A stretch of 64,000 nucleotides of DNA from Argyresthia goedartella (lineage: Eukaryota > Arthropoda > Insecta > Lepidoptera > Argyresthiidae): contig OX463829.1 in NCBI GenBank assembly GCA_949825045.1, forward strand, positions 4,340,001 to 4,404,000, given 5' to 3'. Both the position numbers and the translations under genes were made by a program. The notes beneath the pieces are model-generated. The model was not told where the DNA came from, searched no databases, and was given only the letters and a program-made list of their open reading frames with translations. Shown here piece by piece: positions 1 to 10,996 of this stretch. The first letter of the stretch is position 1; each line of letters begins with the position of its first letter.

Positions 1-4
1 TGTA

Positions 5-42
5 GAAAAATTACACATTATGGTCATAATGTGTAATTTTTC
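5..42. repeat. Perfect inverted repeat (18-bp arms)
   Basis: The first bases form an inverted repeat with 18-bp perfect arms separated by two bases. The core ATTACACATTATG and its complement recur as a 28-bp perfect palindrome at 36410-36437, so this is a repeated palindromic unit rather than a chance hairpin. No coding content is seen. Confidence 0.8.
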
Positions 43-432
43 AGATAAGAAATGAGTTTTTACCAAGTACTTTAACTCTATGATGATCGTAACGTGCTGT
101 TTTTGTTCACAGTAAAGAGGGTTTATGATACGTTTGTAGATAAACATAGTTAATGTCGACATAATTCTAATAAGTACAAACACGAGGTGACAGCCAGAAC
201 AGTTCGGGTAAGTACGTCAAATAAGTTATCGAAGTGCTATAGTGTTAAGGTATAGGTAAGTTTAAGCTTATTAATGGATGTATGGTTACATTCCAACCTG
301 TCCCTTCGGAAAAAGATCAAACGAAACGCATTCATGATAATTATATGAAATTCTGGTAAAAATTACAGTTAAAATTGTAAGTAAGTAGGTATACAGATTT
401 GTAAAAGTAGTGATCAACGCAGTATACGTTGT

Positions 433-760
433 TTAAATGTTAAGTCAGGGTATTTTTATTCCGATGAAATATGTTGAGTTATTAATCTTTTGAATGTATA
501 CATTGTTTTCGCGTTTCTTATAGATCCTCATCAAGGGTAGTTGGTTGTAAAGTCGCGCTCCGTCAGTAGTTATCATCGTTTTGCCGTAATTAGTTCGATG
601 TTTGGGTATGACTAGGAAGCTTGCTCGCCGCTTATGGCGGCGGCCAATAACTCGTTTTCGCTGGGTGAACGTTATTTTAGTGTCGATACTACTGTTGAGG
701 GATTTTCGTATAAACATACACACACTATACTTGTAAAGTTTTTTGATGTCCATTAATTTT
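433..760 (-). pseudogene. LINE reverse transcriptase C-terminal tail fragment
   Basis: On the minus strand an open stretch of about 100 residues contains R-R-H-K-R-R followed by LVIPKHRTNYGK and then GARLYNQLP. This resembles the extreme C-terminal region of CR1/Jockey-type LINE polyproteins, where an R-x-N-T-R-like basic patch is followed by a G-x-x-L-[WY]-N-x-LP motif. The piece ends just past the motif and nothing recognisable lies upstream on its strand, so it is a 5'-truncated remnant. The family assignment rests on motif memory only. Confidence 0.5.
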
Positions 761-809
761 GTTTCTGCATATATTTATTTTGTCGGTGTGTGATAACTAT
801 AATTAAATA

Positions 810-890
810 TACGTGTTCGCTTCGCTCACCCCCTTTACCCTTCACCTAAGCTACCGCAGTGTTTTGCCCTGATATTATCTGCGCAAATCA
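810..890 (+). repeat. Short core repeat, 'AACACGAAGG' family, copy 1 (partial)
   Basis: This is a partial copy of a roughly 100-bp repeat present at least seven times in the window. It carries the TTCGCTTCGCTC and CTAAGCTACCGCAGT segments followed by a TGCCCTGATATT end. Other copies are near 13742, 16350, 22205, 24252, 25335 and 30983, in both orientations. Confidence 0.75.
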
Positions 891-1379
891 ATATTAATTA
901 TATCCACCAGAGTCTTGTGCTGATTATACACAGTAACCTGTTAAATCTTGCTGTAATACTTACTGTAACCTTCGATATTTGTGAGTATGAATAATAGCCG
1001 ATTAGTATGCTCAATAGCCGAATCATTAATTGACCGTAGCATAAATATCTTTCCTAATTCGTCATCTACCGTTGAAAAGTTCGGAGCTCATTCATAAACC
1101 TAGACAACGATTGGGAATCGATAAAAAGTGCCTAGGATCAAATCTGCTTTCTACTTTTCCATCTAGACAACCCTTTTAAGAACTCATTTCGCTAGTGTAC
1201 CATTAACCACTAGTTCACAAACTAAATTCCTATAAATCAACGACACTGGGTATAGCAGTAAGTGGCCATTTTAAAATCTAATAGTCATATATGCAATTAA
1301 TGCTGGCGCCTGGTTGTTTATGATCATTACAATGTAATCGTGGGAACAAATGTACATTTATCATGTAACTTATGTACAT
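891..1379. other. Gene-free AT-rich stretch
   Basis: No open frame, RNA gene or repeat shared with the rest of the window is recognisable here. Confidence 0.5.
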
Positions 1380-1560
1380 GCTATCTGTTGTATTTTATTT
1401 ATCATGTATATTTTATAAGTAATTTGTTTAGACTATTTGTATAGATTATAGATAATATGTATAGATTTTTTTTGCGCACTAGGACTGTCCTGCAGCACAT
1501 GATGGAGGAGGCCTATATCCAGAAATAGATGCCCGCGAAAGAAAAGGAATTATATTATAA
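1380..1560 (+). repeat. LINE 3'-UTR-like remnant
   Basis: The run TATCTGTTGTATTTTAT, AT-rich sequence and then ACTAGGACTGTCCTG matches the arrangement at 58672-58803. There the same segments lie between a Jockey-type LINE and an RTE tail. This is therefore a shared LINE 3' region. It ends in A-rich sequence near 1555. Confidence 0.45.
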
Positions 1561-1586
1561 TAAAATAAAATATTCATTACGCTAAC

Positions 1587-2000
1587 TTAAGGTGATACGA
1601 AAAAATATGGGTTTTTTTCGAAACCACTCATGAAGTCATCTACAGATTTGATTTTTGGGTTAACGTTTATTGAGTATTTGATTAAGATTTTCACTAAAGG
1701 GAAACGCGATTGGATGAAATTTTCTCGATAGAATTTAATTACGAAAACACCTCTAAATTGTTTTATTTTTTCCTGTAATTCTGAAATCCTATCTAATTTC
1801 ATTGTGGATTTACGTTTGAAATGTAGATATTATGTATTCGCAAAATCTCCTTAAAAACTTTTTAACAAAATAGCGTAGTTTATTTTTAAACATTTTTTCT
1901 GTGGTTTAGCGCCATGTTTTTTCATTTTTTCCCGTTACCGTGTCTCACACTGCGGGTATTTCCGCCTGGAGTAACGGGGACCTTTGCACGGACGAGGTAG
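1587..2000. mobile_element. TTAA-bounded short element, copy 1
   Basis: The copy begins with TTAA followed by GGTGATACGAAAAA and runs to the conserved end TTTGCACGGACGAGGTA. The far terminal repeat is degraded, with GTATTTTAC where copy 2 has GTATCGCCTTAA. The body is shared with copies at 11440-11870, 33862-34296 and 47885-48190. On the minus strand it holds a 71-codon open frame (1587-1802) that reappears almost unchanged in the 34-kb copy. No transposase is encoded. The TTAA boundary suggests a piggyBac-like target preference, but the termini do not show the canonical CCC start. Confidence 0.65.
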
Positions 2001-2260
2001 TATTTTACTTGCAAATTATTGCTGAACTTACATAGGAAAATAAGGGCTATCCTGCCTTGCCTAGGTTTGCCGGAAGCAATCTCTGTTTAGAGATAAGCTA
2101 GCCTTTGCTTATAACATTTCTTGTAACTGTCTGTACCTAAAAAATATCTGTTTTAAAAAAAAAACAATATGAAAAAGAGCCTCTTCCACTACCTAGAGGA
2201 AAAGTCTGACTAACCGAAAAATGTAGTCACACACACGTTCATCACCATGCAGCAATTTGG
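2001..2260. other. Gene-free stretch
   Basis: AT-rich sequence with no recognisable gene. It ends in an A-run (2153-2165) and the start of LINE-like coding sequence. Confidence 0.4.
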
Positions 2261-4242
2261 TTGCACTCAATTGAAAAGGCTAACGTAATTGTGTGTGAAA
2301 TTCCCCATAACAAAAACCTAAGAGAATATAAACTGAAATACGAATTGAAGCTGATCTGCAACCAGTTCCAGAATGTTTCATTTCTGGAGTTGAATTATAG
2401 TAGGTTTATTCCAGATACAATGCATTTCACAAAACAATTGAGTAGATGTCTCTTTAGAAAACTATTGCAAATTGACTATACAATAAAGATGAACCAATAT
2501 ACAGAACGCATTAACTTACAGAAAAAACACGAAGAAACAGCCAACAAAACACATTGAACTGGAACCTGAAATAAAAAATATCAATAACAATCAAAATAGC
2601 AATACAAACAATGACGTAGTAATAAATAGTGGTACCAATAACAAAACTGACATTAATCTCAATGACGACAACAATGACTTTTTTCGTATATCAGAATAAA
2701 ATACACATCCTGCATCAAAACATCAACGGATTAATTAATAAAGTGGATTTACTCTCTGTTCACTTGGATGACCTTCATAAAAACAATAAACAAATAGACG
2801 TTATATGCATTACTGAATACAACATGGTAAAAACTGACGAATCTCAATTGTGTAGACCAAACTTTACTTTAGCTTCTCAATACGCAAGAAAAAATAGAAA
2901 TGGAGGGTCGTGCATCCTTGTTAGAAGAAATCATAAATACAAAGTCATCAATGAAATTCAAAATATTAATATCCCAAACTTAATCTAATGCTGTGCAATT
3001 GAGCTTATCGAACATAAAATTATTGTTATGTGTATGTATAGAGTACCACCCCAAACAAATAAGAGTGAAAAATTAGAAACATTTTTCACCAAATTAGAAG
3101 AAATATTGCAACTTGTTTGCTATAAAAATAAAAAGGTCGTTATAGGTGGTGATTTTAATATCGACCTGCTTAGTAACACCGTTGCAAAAAGAAAATTTGT
3201 AGATTTACTAAGTAACTATAACTTAAAGAGTCAATTTAATGAACCAACTCGCCTAAGCAGTCGCACATGTCTCGACAATTTCTTACATAACGTGCATGGT
3301 TACAAGGGTGAAATTGTGGAGTTAGCACTATCTGACCACACAGCGCAAATAATTGCGTTACCCGTAAAAGTTTTTCTCTCTGACACACTATTTTATCATG
3401 CGACGTGATGTAAGCGAGGTAAACATGCAAAAATTTCGAAACTACCTAGGTCAGCTTACTTTTAGTGATGTATACGATCCCTAAACCCAATGAAGCATTT
3501 AATTGTTTCCATGATGCTTTCACTCTTCTGTACTCACTATGTTTCCCTTTAAATAGAATCAAAGTGAATATAATAACTAAGAAAACAAAATGGATATCAA
3601 AAGGCATAAAACGATGTTGCAAAAGGAAAAGAAAACTACTGTGGGACTATAGATTGAATCCAAGCTCTACCAACAAACAACTATTTAAGCAGTACTCCAA
3701 ACACCTAAAGAGAGTGATAGTTTCGACACAAAAGGCGCAAAATGACTACTACATCAAAACATCGTCAAACAAAAGCCAAGCGAGAGTATTAAATGCATAA
3801 AAGTCAATGGAGATTTGTTAACAAACCCCACAGAAATAGCCCAAGCTTTTAATAATAATTTTATTGAACAAGTTCCTCTCAAAACCTCTTTGTGACATTA
3901 CTGCTAATAATAATAATCCAGCTTTGACATATAATCAATCAATTCAATTAAATAATTCTTATAAATCTATGTTTATGTCACCGTCAACTCCAGCTGACGT
4001 TTATCGAATAACACTATCGTTGAAGAACACTAACGGTAACACTAATAGTACAGGAAACGATGTAGTTTCGACAAAAGTTATAAAATATGTTGCTGATATT
4101 ATCTACCCGATGTTATGCTACATAATAAATATCTGCATAAAACATGGTATTTTTCCGGATCGTTTGAAAACTTCTATCGTCAGACCACTCTTCAAAAAAA
4201 ATAACAAGGAACATATTAATTGTTACAGACCAGTGGCTCTTA
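2261..4242 (+). pseudogene. Decayed Jockey/CR1-type LINE, endonuclease plus N-terminal RT
   Basis: Four broken frames read in order along the strand. The first is an ORF1-like or linker piece (2261-2557). Next come two halves of an apurinic endonuclease domain: HQNINGL and VICITEY (2700-2985), then VVIGGDFNIDLL and LSDHTAQ (3030-3380). After a basic linker (3465-3800) comes the start of the reverse transcriptase (3864-4242), with NSTGNDVVSTKVIKYV and a final NCYRPVALI. In-frame stops and shifts separate the pieces. Sequence identity to the RT ends abruptly after RPVALI, where a CTT microsatellite and unrelated sequence begin. The palm-domain motifs, including the catalytic DD, are absent, so the copy is 3'-deleted as well as frameshifted. 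It cannot encode an active protein. Confidence 0.8.
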
Positions 4243-4575
4243 TCTTCTTCTTCTTCTTCTTCGGTCTTCTAACAAACAAGGTTTATTACAGTGTCGATGA
4301 ATACCTCAGTGATGTTTTATAAAGATGGCGACAATGTATTATTTGCCAGATGCCTAATATAGTCATATATGTAGGTAATTAGTAATTCTACGCTAATTTT
4401 TATTGTTTATAATGTAATTAATACTTATAATGTAAATAATATTCATATGCCCTCCCATGGCAGAGCATAGAGACCCATCACTCAATGTCATTGATTAAGA
4501 TCCAGATACATATTACCTATGTTCCTGAATAAATGATTCTTTATCTTTATCTTTATCTTTACACATCGACCTTAT
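4243..4575. repeat. Truncated repeat with simple-sequence tail
   Basis: A CTT-repeat marks the break from the LINE at about 4243. The following 300 bp carry no frame and finish in four units of CTTTAT (4538-4561), the kind of short tandem tail left by some LINE 3' ends. The LTR element inserted just downstream, duplicating TTAT (4572-4575). Confidence 0.55.
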
Positions 4576-4706
4576 TGTAAGGATCGGCCTATTAGGTGTG
4601 GAATGAGGCAGTCACATGTTCGAAAGACAGTTGTATATTGAGTCATGAATCATAATAAAGAGGCTATTTATAGATGTAAGTAGGGTTCAGGTGTGCATAC
4701 ACTACA
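4576..4706 (-). repeat. LTR (3' LTR of the minus-strand element)
   Basis: This 131-bp direct repeat has TG..CA ends and is identical to 7844-7974. On the minus strand it contains TATAAATAG, a plausible TATA box. Confidence 0.88.
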
Positions 4707-4722
4707 CCATCCCCCTTTTTTG
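4707..4722 (-). promoter_or_regulatory. Polypurine tract of the LTR element
   Basis: On the minus strand AAAAAAGGGGGATGG directly abuts the 3' LTR, the expected site for plus-strand DNA priming. It contains a single T near the LTR. Confidence 0.7.
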
Positions 4723-7700
4723 AAAGTAAAAAATATGCATATAATTTTTATGACATTTAACAATTTAGATCTAATAACATCAAAACAACAATCTAATAAG
4801 TAACTAATTTCTGTAAAAATAACAATAAAATAAATCACCTGTGTAAAATATCAATTGAAAATTTAAAATCTGTAAAAAATATAACAAATGAAAACCTTTT
4901 ATATTTTTGTTTGCTGGATACAATTTTTTCAATACTATCAAAATCAACTATAACCATTTATTACTATTTCTCACCCCTTTTTAACACCTATTTTTAAACA
5001 ACTTCATTAAAGTACATTGATAATGATTACATAAGAACATCAGGTTATGTATTTTCTAAAACTAATTTTGAATACACGAAATAAACGAATAAGTACATAC
5101 ACAAGTAAATACACGAAACTAAAATATCTATCTGTTTTAGGGGTAGGGTTGACGACATGAACGAATTTTATACATTTAAACAAAATAACACAAAATCATA
5201 AAATAAATGAAACGCAAAACAAAAGTACATATTTCTCAATCCTTCATCAAACATGAGAACGTTTTATTTTTAACACATTGAACTTTTACACAAAATTATA
5301 ACAATTAATCAGTTGCAATTTCAAAACTCCACATTTCTCATTCCTTCTAAATCTCTTTCCTTTCTTCACGCATTTATTTACTTTTGTCAAATTTTATTCC
5401 ATAATCACTAACTACTTTTTTGTTTATTTATCCATTGCATACCTACTTCCATCTCAAAAGAAAATCGTCACATCTTATAAAAATATAAATCTTCATTGCA
5501 AAACTATCAAAAATATACTCGCTTTTCATAAACAATCGCTATCAATCAAAGTCTCTATTTTATTATAATCTCCTTATCACTTCATATAGGTACTTTAATT
5601 ATCGGGATCCGGACCCTTAATATTCACATGTAGTGAGTGCACATTTATAGGTACTTTTTATACACACTGGTATTTACTTTATAAGGTACTTTTTATAATA
5701 ATACTTAAATACATAGACTACTAGTACCTGGCTCCAGGTCTACCTGCCTGAGCCTGCTCGCGAGCTTATTAGGTCATCGATATCCAACTTTCTCACGAAG
5801 GAAACTCGTTCACATCATGATCGAAGAGGAAGGATTCGTGCCTTGTACCTTGTACCTTTGAGACTTTGATGAAAATACAATAACATATCGGACTCGCCAA
5901 TAGTTACGTACCATACTAAAAACATAACTTATACTCAATCAATACGAATCCTTCGAGTTTTAAGATATTCTGTAAAGATTGGATGATCAGTCCAACTTTT
6001 CTCGAAAACTTAACAAACGAAGTGTTCCCAACTAACTTACTCTGTGGCCTAGAGTAACCTATCCTGCACATTCCATACCTTCTCTCAAATTCATACTTTT
6101 TATTCCTAACGACAACAATAATCTACATTCCCAAATCCAAACAAAAATATAACTTTCTTAGGTAATACGTACTCACATAACATAACTTAAAACTTGCAAA
6201 TATTAAATAAATCTTCACATCAGTGGTTAACTTTTCGTTCCATTTCATTTTCATACTTTTCAACTCTCACTATCAACCAATATTTTCTCACTTTTATGAA
6301 GTATCCGAATCCGAAGTGACCATATCCGCTGGTCAGACTATAATTCTATTAATAAACTCGAATGCAATCTGTAAAATAAATGCAAGTACAATTTCTAAAC
6401 AAACTTTTATGATAAACTAACGTTAGTGGTTCCGTCGTACGTTTTTTTTTTTTTTAAGTATATCTGTGATTAAAGCTGAACTTCTTTTGCATACTAAATA
6501 TTTTGTACATACATACACAATATGAAATTTATACATCCCATACTATTCAAATTCATTCCGTATTATAACTTGAAAATGGTTTCATACTTAATCTCTCTGC
6601 GGTACCCTAAACTCGCTATCAATCATCCATCACCTTTTATGTATCTTCCATATTAGTCGCATGAAACTAAAATCTTTCGCTCTATACAAGTCGCACTGCG
6701 GTAACATGAACTACTAATTATTATAATAACAATTCTGTTTCTCTGTAATCAAAACATGTGTTATGTTCTAATCTAATTTGGTTTCTTCTGCAGTGTAGCA
6801 TGTCCATATTTGGTTCGCCTGCGAACACTGGATTGAATTTCTATACTTAACTTTTGAATAACTTTGACTGTTACCAAGTCAAATGAACAACTGAATCATT
6901 TATGTACTTGATTGTACATTTGGAGTAAATCAGAATTATGATGCAATATAAAAAAAATACTAGCGGTTATAAAACAAAAAAATAACAAAACTTTCAACTT
7001 CATACTTCACACTTTTTATCACATTATTCCCAGATTTTTCAAAATCTCCTCAAAAATAAAAAAATACTGTCAAATCATCTCATCCCAAATAACTCGTGTC
7101 TAACTTATTTACTTTTCGGCTTTCAAAAATATCTCCATTCCTAAAAAATAATATCAATCGTTCATTCACACTTCTCTTGCTGACTATACTGTACTACTAA
7201 CTTTTCGTTCTATGCCATTCATCATAATACTATTTTAGTTACTTCATGCAATCTTCATTTGGAAAAATAATTATATTAATATTGATCGTATCGTCAACCC
7301 TTTGACAATACAAAATCTAGCCAAAACTTAAATATACTAATCGACAAATAATTTAATTTACTTACATGTCATACGTATAATAAAACCCATTGTCCAAAAA
7401 ACACATTGACGCCACGACGTCATCGCCCGTGTCGCACGCAGCTCGCTCGGAGTCAGCACATCCTGGGAACCGTACATCTCCCAGCTGCGCCTCACTTGAC
7501 CCGTACGGTTACGCCCAGCGCCCTGCTTCCACATCATCAGGCTTAGGAAATCGCCCGGCACCCGGCAGCACAAATCTTCTGTAATATTTTCTTTTCTCTT
7601 CTTGTGTAAATATATTCTTTCTTCTATAATTATCTTCTTTCTTCTATTTATCCGTCTTCTTCTGGCTGCAATCCGCTAATCTCTTCATAGGTCATCCCGT

Positions 7701-7825
7701 TCTTTTTCTCTATATATTTATCTTCGTTATATTTCTCGTTTCCAAGTTCTTCAAGTATTATTTAAATATTATTTGAATTTATTTAATCGCCATTCGGCAC
7801 AGCACTACCTCGCGAGAGGTAGGCT

Positions 7826-7843
7826 GGCCTGGCAAGGTCGCCA
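7826..7843 (-). promoter_or_regulatory. tRNA primer binding site of the LTR element
   Basis: On the minus strand TGGCGACCTTGCC follows the last base of the 5' LTR with no gap. TGG is the complement of a tRNA CCA end. TGGCGACC resembles the tRNA-Arg-type primer sites of insect elements such as 412, but the tRNA identity is from memory and not proven. Confidence 0.75.
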
Positions 7844-7974
7844 TGTAAGGATCGGCCTATTAGGTGTGGAATGAGGCAGTCACATGTTCGAAAGACAGTT
7901 GTATATTGAGTCATGAATCATAATAAAGAGGCTATTTATAGATGTAAGTAGGGTTCAGGTGTGCATACACTACA
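7844..7974 (-). repeat. LTR (5' LTR of the minus-strand element)
   Basis: Identical to 4576-4706 across all 131 bases. It is followed by the TTAT target duplication at 7975-7978. Confidence 0.88.
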
Positions 7975-7978
7975 TTAT

Positions 7979-8436
7979 GTCGTATACCCTAAAGGCGATG
8001 TGTCATAGATTTTTGCGATGCTACTCCACAGCGCAGTAATGTGGGCTGGCTGGGTTTGTTTGGTGAGGGTTGTTCAGAATTATTTCCCTAAAACCCCATA
8101 ACATATGACTACCCATGATACATAGTACAGACCGCGCCAAACAACTTTGTCTTTGAACGAAAGGTGCGAAGGAGATAGTGAGATGTCCAAAATATAGGGT
8201 AAGGGTTAGAGGGAGATCACATTTCATTCAGAGTCACAGATAATTGGCGCAAGATATATGGCAAAAAGCAACGTATATTATATTTATTTTTATTTTTATA
8301 GAACTTTATTGCATTGAAAACAAATCTTATGGGCTACGCATACATCCCACAAAACAAATTGTATGTATGGTTTGTCTGGGGTCGGGAGTCGCACTTCATA
8401 TTAAGATTAACTTAAGTTGGCTGTATATGTACTCGA
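7979..8436. other. Intron or intergenic sequence upstream of receptor exon
   Basis: No frame with protein-like character and no shared repeat is recognised. Part of it is probably an intron of the dopamine receptor gene, whose earlier exons lie outside the window. Confidence 0.4.
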
Positions 8437-8605
8437 AGACCTCTGTAGCGTTGCAGTCTAGGCTCTATCTCACGAACGAGAGGTCCCGGGTTCGAATCCC
8501 GGCTGGGGAGGTGAAAGAACCTCAGGTCTTGGATGTTTATATGTATGTGACGTCGCTGTATCCTAGTGTAGCGACAGAAGCAATATATATGCCCATATAT
8601 AAATA
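8437..8605 (+). mobile_element. tRNA-derived SINE, family A, copy 1
   Basis: The head AGACCTCTGTAGCG is followed by a pol III B-box-like GGTTCGAATCC at about 8489 within a CCCGGGTTCGAATCCCGG stem. The body TATGTGACGTCGCTG and the AGAAGCAATATATATGCC end follow. The same order is found at 9946, 15184 and 34686. The copy ends about 30 bases before the receptor exon at 8635. Confidence 0.8.
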
Positions 8606-8634
8606 TAATTGTATTCCCGACCATCCTCCAACAG

Positions 8635-8816
8635 AAAGAAGCTGACGTCCCGCCTCAGTAGCAGCTCAGTAATCTCCACTCCTCGCCGAAGGTTCAGGAG
8701 CGCAGCATCAGCGGCTCGGTTCACCATCTTCCGAGCCAACAGAAACGGCAAGCTCCGGGCCAAGTCGTTCGCCAAGAAAGAAAAGAAAGCTACGCAGACC
8801 CTGGCCATTGTTTTGG
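8635..8816 (+). CDS. D2-like dopamine receptor, penultimate exon
   Basis: This exon encodes about 60 residues. It starts after the acceptor CCAACAG and ends at a G|GTAAGG donor within a glycine codon. The residues read KKLTSRLSSSS, a serine/arginine-rich stretch, then KLRAKSFAKKEKKATQTLAIVLG. The serine/arginine-rich part is the end of intracellular loop 3. KEKKATQTLAIVLG is the conserved junction of loop 3 and TM6 in D2-type dopamine receptors of insects (Dop2R / DopR3). The receptor is a plasma-membrane GPCR that, by family knowledge, couples to Gi and lowers cAMP. A family A SINE sits directly upstream, and the intron boundary bases match the next exon in phase. Earlier exons (TM1-TM5) are not in this window. 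Confidence 0.85.
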
Positions 8817-9219
8817 GTAAGGAAAGCTTTTGTCCAGCTACACTATTATTCCGTTTATTCTATGGAACGCTTTGAGACTGAGTAGTTATTGGAAGTTATG
8901 AAATACTCCTACTTTCCAGGGAACCGGCTATTATCTAATCTGGATTTCACCATATCAATTGCAATGGAGTGACACACCTCGGGGATTCTCATTTCTTCCT
9001 CACTGCCAGGATCCGAAATCGAGACCTCTCGTAAATGGCTACTTTAAGAAACATGCATTGCTCATAGACTGTGAAGCTTTATTTAACTGAACCCACATTT
9101 ATCTAGTGTTTGCTCACCTTAATCAAAGGGGCAACACCTTAAATATTTGGACAGCCTCTTCTGCATTCTTTCTAACTAACCTAAACTGTATAAAAACTAA
9201 AGTACAAAACTTCTTCCAG

Positions 9220-9434
9220 GTGTCTTCCTAGTCTGCTGGGCGCCATTCTTCACATGCTCAGTCCTCGATGCGATCTGCGGCAAGTTCGGTCTGCCCTACT
9301 CCCCCGGAGTCACCGTCTTCATCCTCACCACCTGGCTCGGCTACATCAACTCCTTCCTCAATCCCGTCATCTACACCATCTTCAACCCTGAGTTCCGGAA
9401 GGCGTTCAGAAAGGTTCTGAAGTGCGGCACCTAG
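9220..9434 (+). CDS. D2-like dopamine receptor, last exon (TM6-TM7, C-tail)
   Basis: The exon starts after TTCTTCCAG and completes the split glycine codon. It reads [12 protein letters not shown] (TM6 with the CWxPFF toggle motif), then a short extracellular loop with cysteines ([15 protein letters not shown]). TM7 follows with [16 protein letters not shown], containing the NPxxY-type motif NPVIY, then helix 8 [13 protein letters not shown]. It stops after KCGT (TAG 9432-9434). The tail is very short and carries a cysteine just before the end, a D2-class hallmark and a possible palmitoylation site. No canonical AATAAA is seen in the next 500 bp. Among biogenic amine receptors the TM6-TM7 wording fits D2-like best; an octopamine alpha2-like receptor is a less likely alternative. 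Confidence 0.88.
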
Positions 9435-9945
9435 CCCCCGCATTACATCGTTGTATACGAAGACGTGAAGAATATCACGAGGGCAAAGAGGTCACTGTTT
9501 ACAGCCTCTGTGGTGAATCCTGAGGGCAGGGAAAAATCGTTGGCTTGTGGTTCTAACAACTTTTAATGTGAAAAAGTGAGTGATTCCTCGAATTTTGCTT
9601 GACAAACTGCCGTGTGTCTAGAATCTAGATGCTCTAGACATAAATTTTAAACAACATCCTTGACTGTATTTGATGGGAGTTTTAAGTATTATAAGCAAAC
9701 CCAAATTCGGAACAAAAATGAAATGTATGCAAGTGTTAGATGAGTCAATCAATGATGGAAATAGATGATTATGATGATTGTACATATGTAATGAAATAAT
9801 AATGAAATTAGCTTTATGAAAGTAAACAAGAGTTGTAAATAATCTTAGTCGGTTATATGATGGCCGAATCCTTGAGCTTTGTTATATTAATTAGGCGTTG
9901 TTGTAATTTATGTATGACTTTTTAACAGATGTAAACATTGTATAG
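9435..9945 (+). other. Probable 3' UTR of the receptor gene
   Basis: No frame is seen. The stretch directly follows the receptor stop codon and reaches the next SINE. No clear poly(A) signal is visible, so the transcript end is undefined. Confidence 0.4.
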
Positions 9946-10125
9946 AAGACCTCTCTCTCTTTCATGGGAAAGCGAAAGGTCACGGGTTCAAATCCCCTTT
10001 GGGGTGGAAGAAAAATCCTCCAGATTTAAAATGTTTATATGTGTGTGACATCGCTGTTCTGGTTCCCATGACCTTGGTATCCTAGTCTGGAGTCAGAAGC
10101 AATGTGTGTGCCTGTACATAAATGT
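9946..10125 (+). mobile_element. tRNA-derived SINE, family A, copy 2
   Basis: AGACCTCT is joined to a shortened head, then GGGTTCAAATCCCC (B-box region), the TATGTGTGTGACATCGCTG body, and the AGTCAGAAGCAATGTGTGTGCCTGTA end. The A-box region is partly deleted compared with the copy at 15184. Confidence 0.75.
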
Positions 10126-10597
10126 TTGTTTGTCTTTTTCTCCCCTATGCTAGTTTTTTTCCACCTTGGCTTTGATTTGAACTTGGGCCGCTGGCGTCCA
10201 GGCAGTATCTAAACCACTAGGGTCCGGATGCAAAATCAACAACTCAAAGTTTGACGTACACTAGAAGTCTGTTGTCACAGTCTCTCGCTCCGGAACTAAT
10301 AGCGCTAGTATCACATTTAACCCCTTGGCTTGAAAAATTTTCATTGGTTTTTTACTTAAATACCAAGCCATAAGGTTGAAATTCAACTTAAGAGTTAAGC
10401 AGCACTTTATTTGAGCGGCAGTTGTGTATTGGCCATACGCCACATAGAGATTGTTATAAACAATATACCAAACCCAGTTATTAAGGGAGTTTTTAATTTT
10501 GATTCGCATTTACTTTCTGAAGGTACAAAACCTCCAAAGTAACTTGAAGGTAATTTAAATTACTTTATATGATAAAAATATAATAATAATAATAATA

Positions 10598-10891
10598 AAT
10601 GTAGCCCATTTATGTCCCCACCAAGGGGCATAGGCCTTTACCCGGATACGAGTAACATCAAGCCATACTCCACCACGCTGGCTCAGTGCGGGTTGATGGA
10701 GGAGTTTTACTTCCACTATCACATAACGATAGTATCCGAGACCTACAGCTTAACGTGTCATCCGGAACTCTGATTGTCCGATACTGCACTTAAGATAAAT
10801 TAATTATCTCATTGGTACACAGTCAGAATTCGAAGCTGTATCTCCAGTGTGAGAAGCAAGCGTGAAACCCATTAGACCACGGAGCTCACTT
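10598..10891 (-). mobile_element. tRNA-derived SINE, family C, copy 1
   Basis: Read on the minus strand it begins GAGCTCCGTGGTCTAATGGG, a tRNA-like A-box segment. It continues with CTTGCTTCTCACACTGGAGAT, a degenerate B box, GAGATAATTAATTTATCTTAAG, and a tail ending in the complement of TGTCCCCACCAAGGGGCA. Related copies or fragments are at 18645, 21665, 31283, 34323 and 35464. Confidence 0.75.
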
Positions 10892-10996
10892 TACATGAAT
10901 GAATCAATTTTAAGTAATATACAACGTCAGATATCCGCACAACGCATCGTCTAATTTAAATAGATCATTCGAATTTCACAAATTAATTAATAATAT

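Larger units (their letters stand above)
4576..7974 (-). mobile_element. Complete non-coding LTR retrotransposon
   Basis: Two 131-bp direct repeats (4576-4706 and 7844-7974) are identical by eye, begin TG and end CA, and are flanked by the 4-bp duplication TTAT (4572-4575, 7975-7978). Read on the minus strand, the 5' LTR is the right-hand copy. Directly after it lies TGGCGACC, a typical tRNA-primer binding sequence. Directly before the left-hand LTR is a purine tract, AAAAAAGGGGGATGG. This fixes the element on the minus strand. The 3137-bp interior has no long frame on either strand and no gag, protease, RT, RNase H or integrase motif that I can find. It is therefore a non-autonomous element depending on enzymes supplied elsewhere. 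The identical LTRs imply a recent insertion. Confidence 0.88.

Noticed and set aside
7358..7584. Overlapping 64- and 71-codon frames inside the LTR element, considered as gag remnants
   Set aside because: No zinc knuckle or gag-like composition, and both strands are open over the same GC-rich bases.
4576..7974. Endogenous retrovirus with an envelope gene
   Set aside because: No long frame of any kind lies between the LTRs.
8437..8605. A tRNA gene, suggested by a perfect B-box stem
   Set aside because: The A box and acceptor stem do not fold, and the sequence continues into a SINE body found in four copies.
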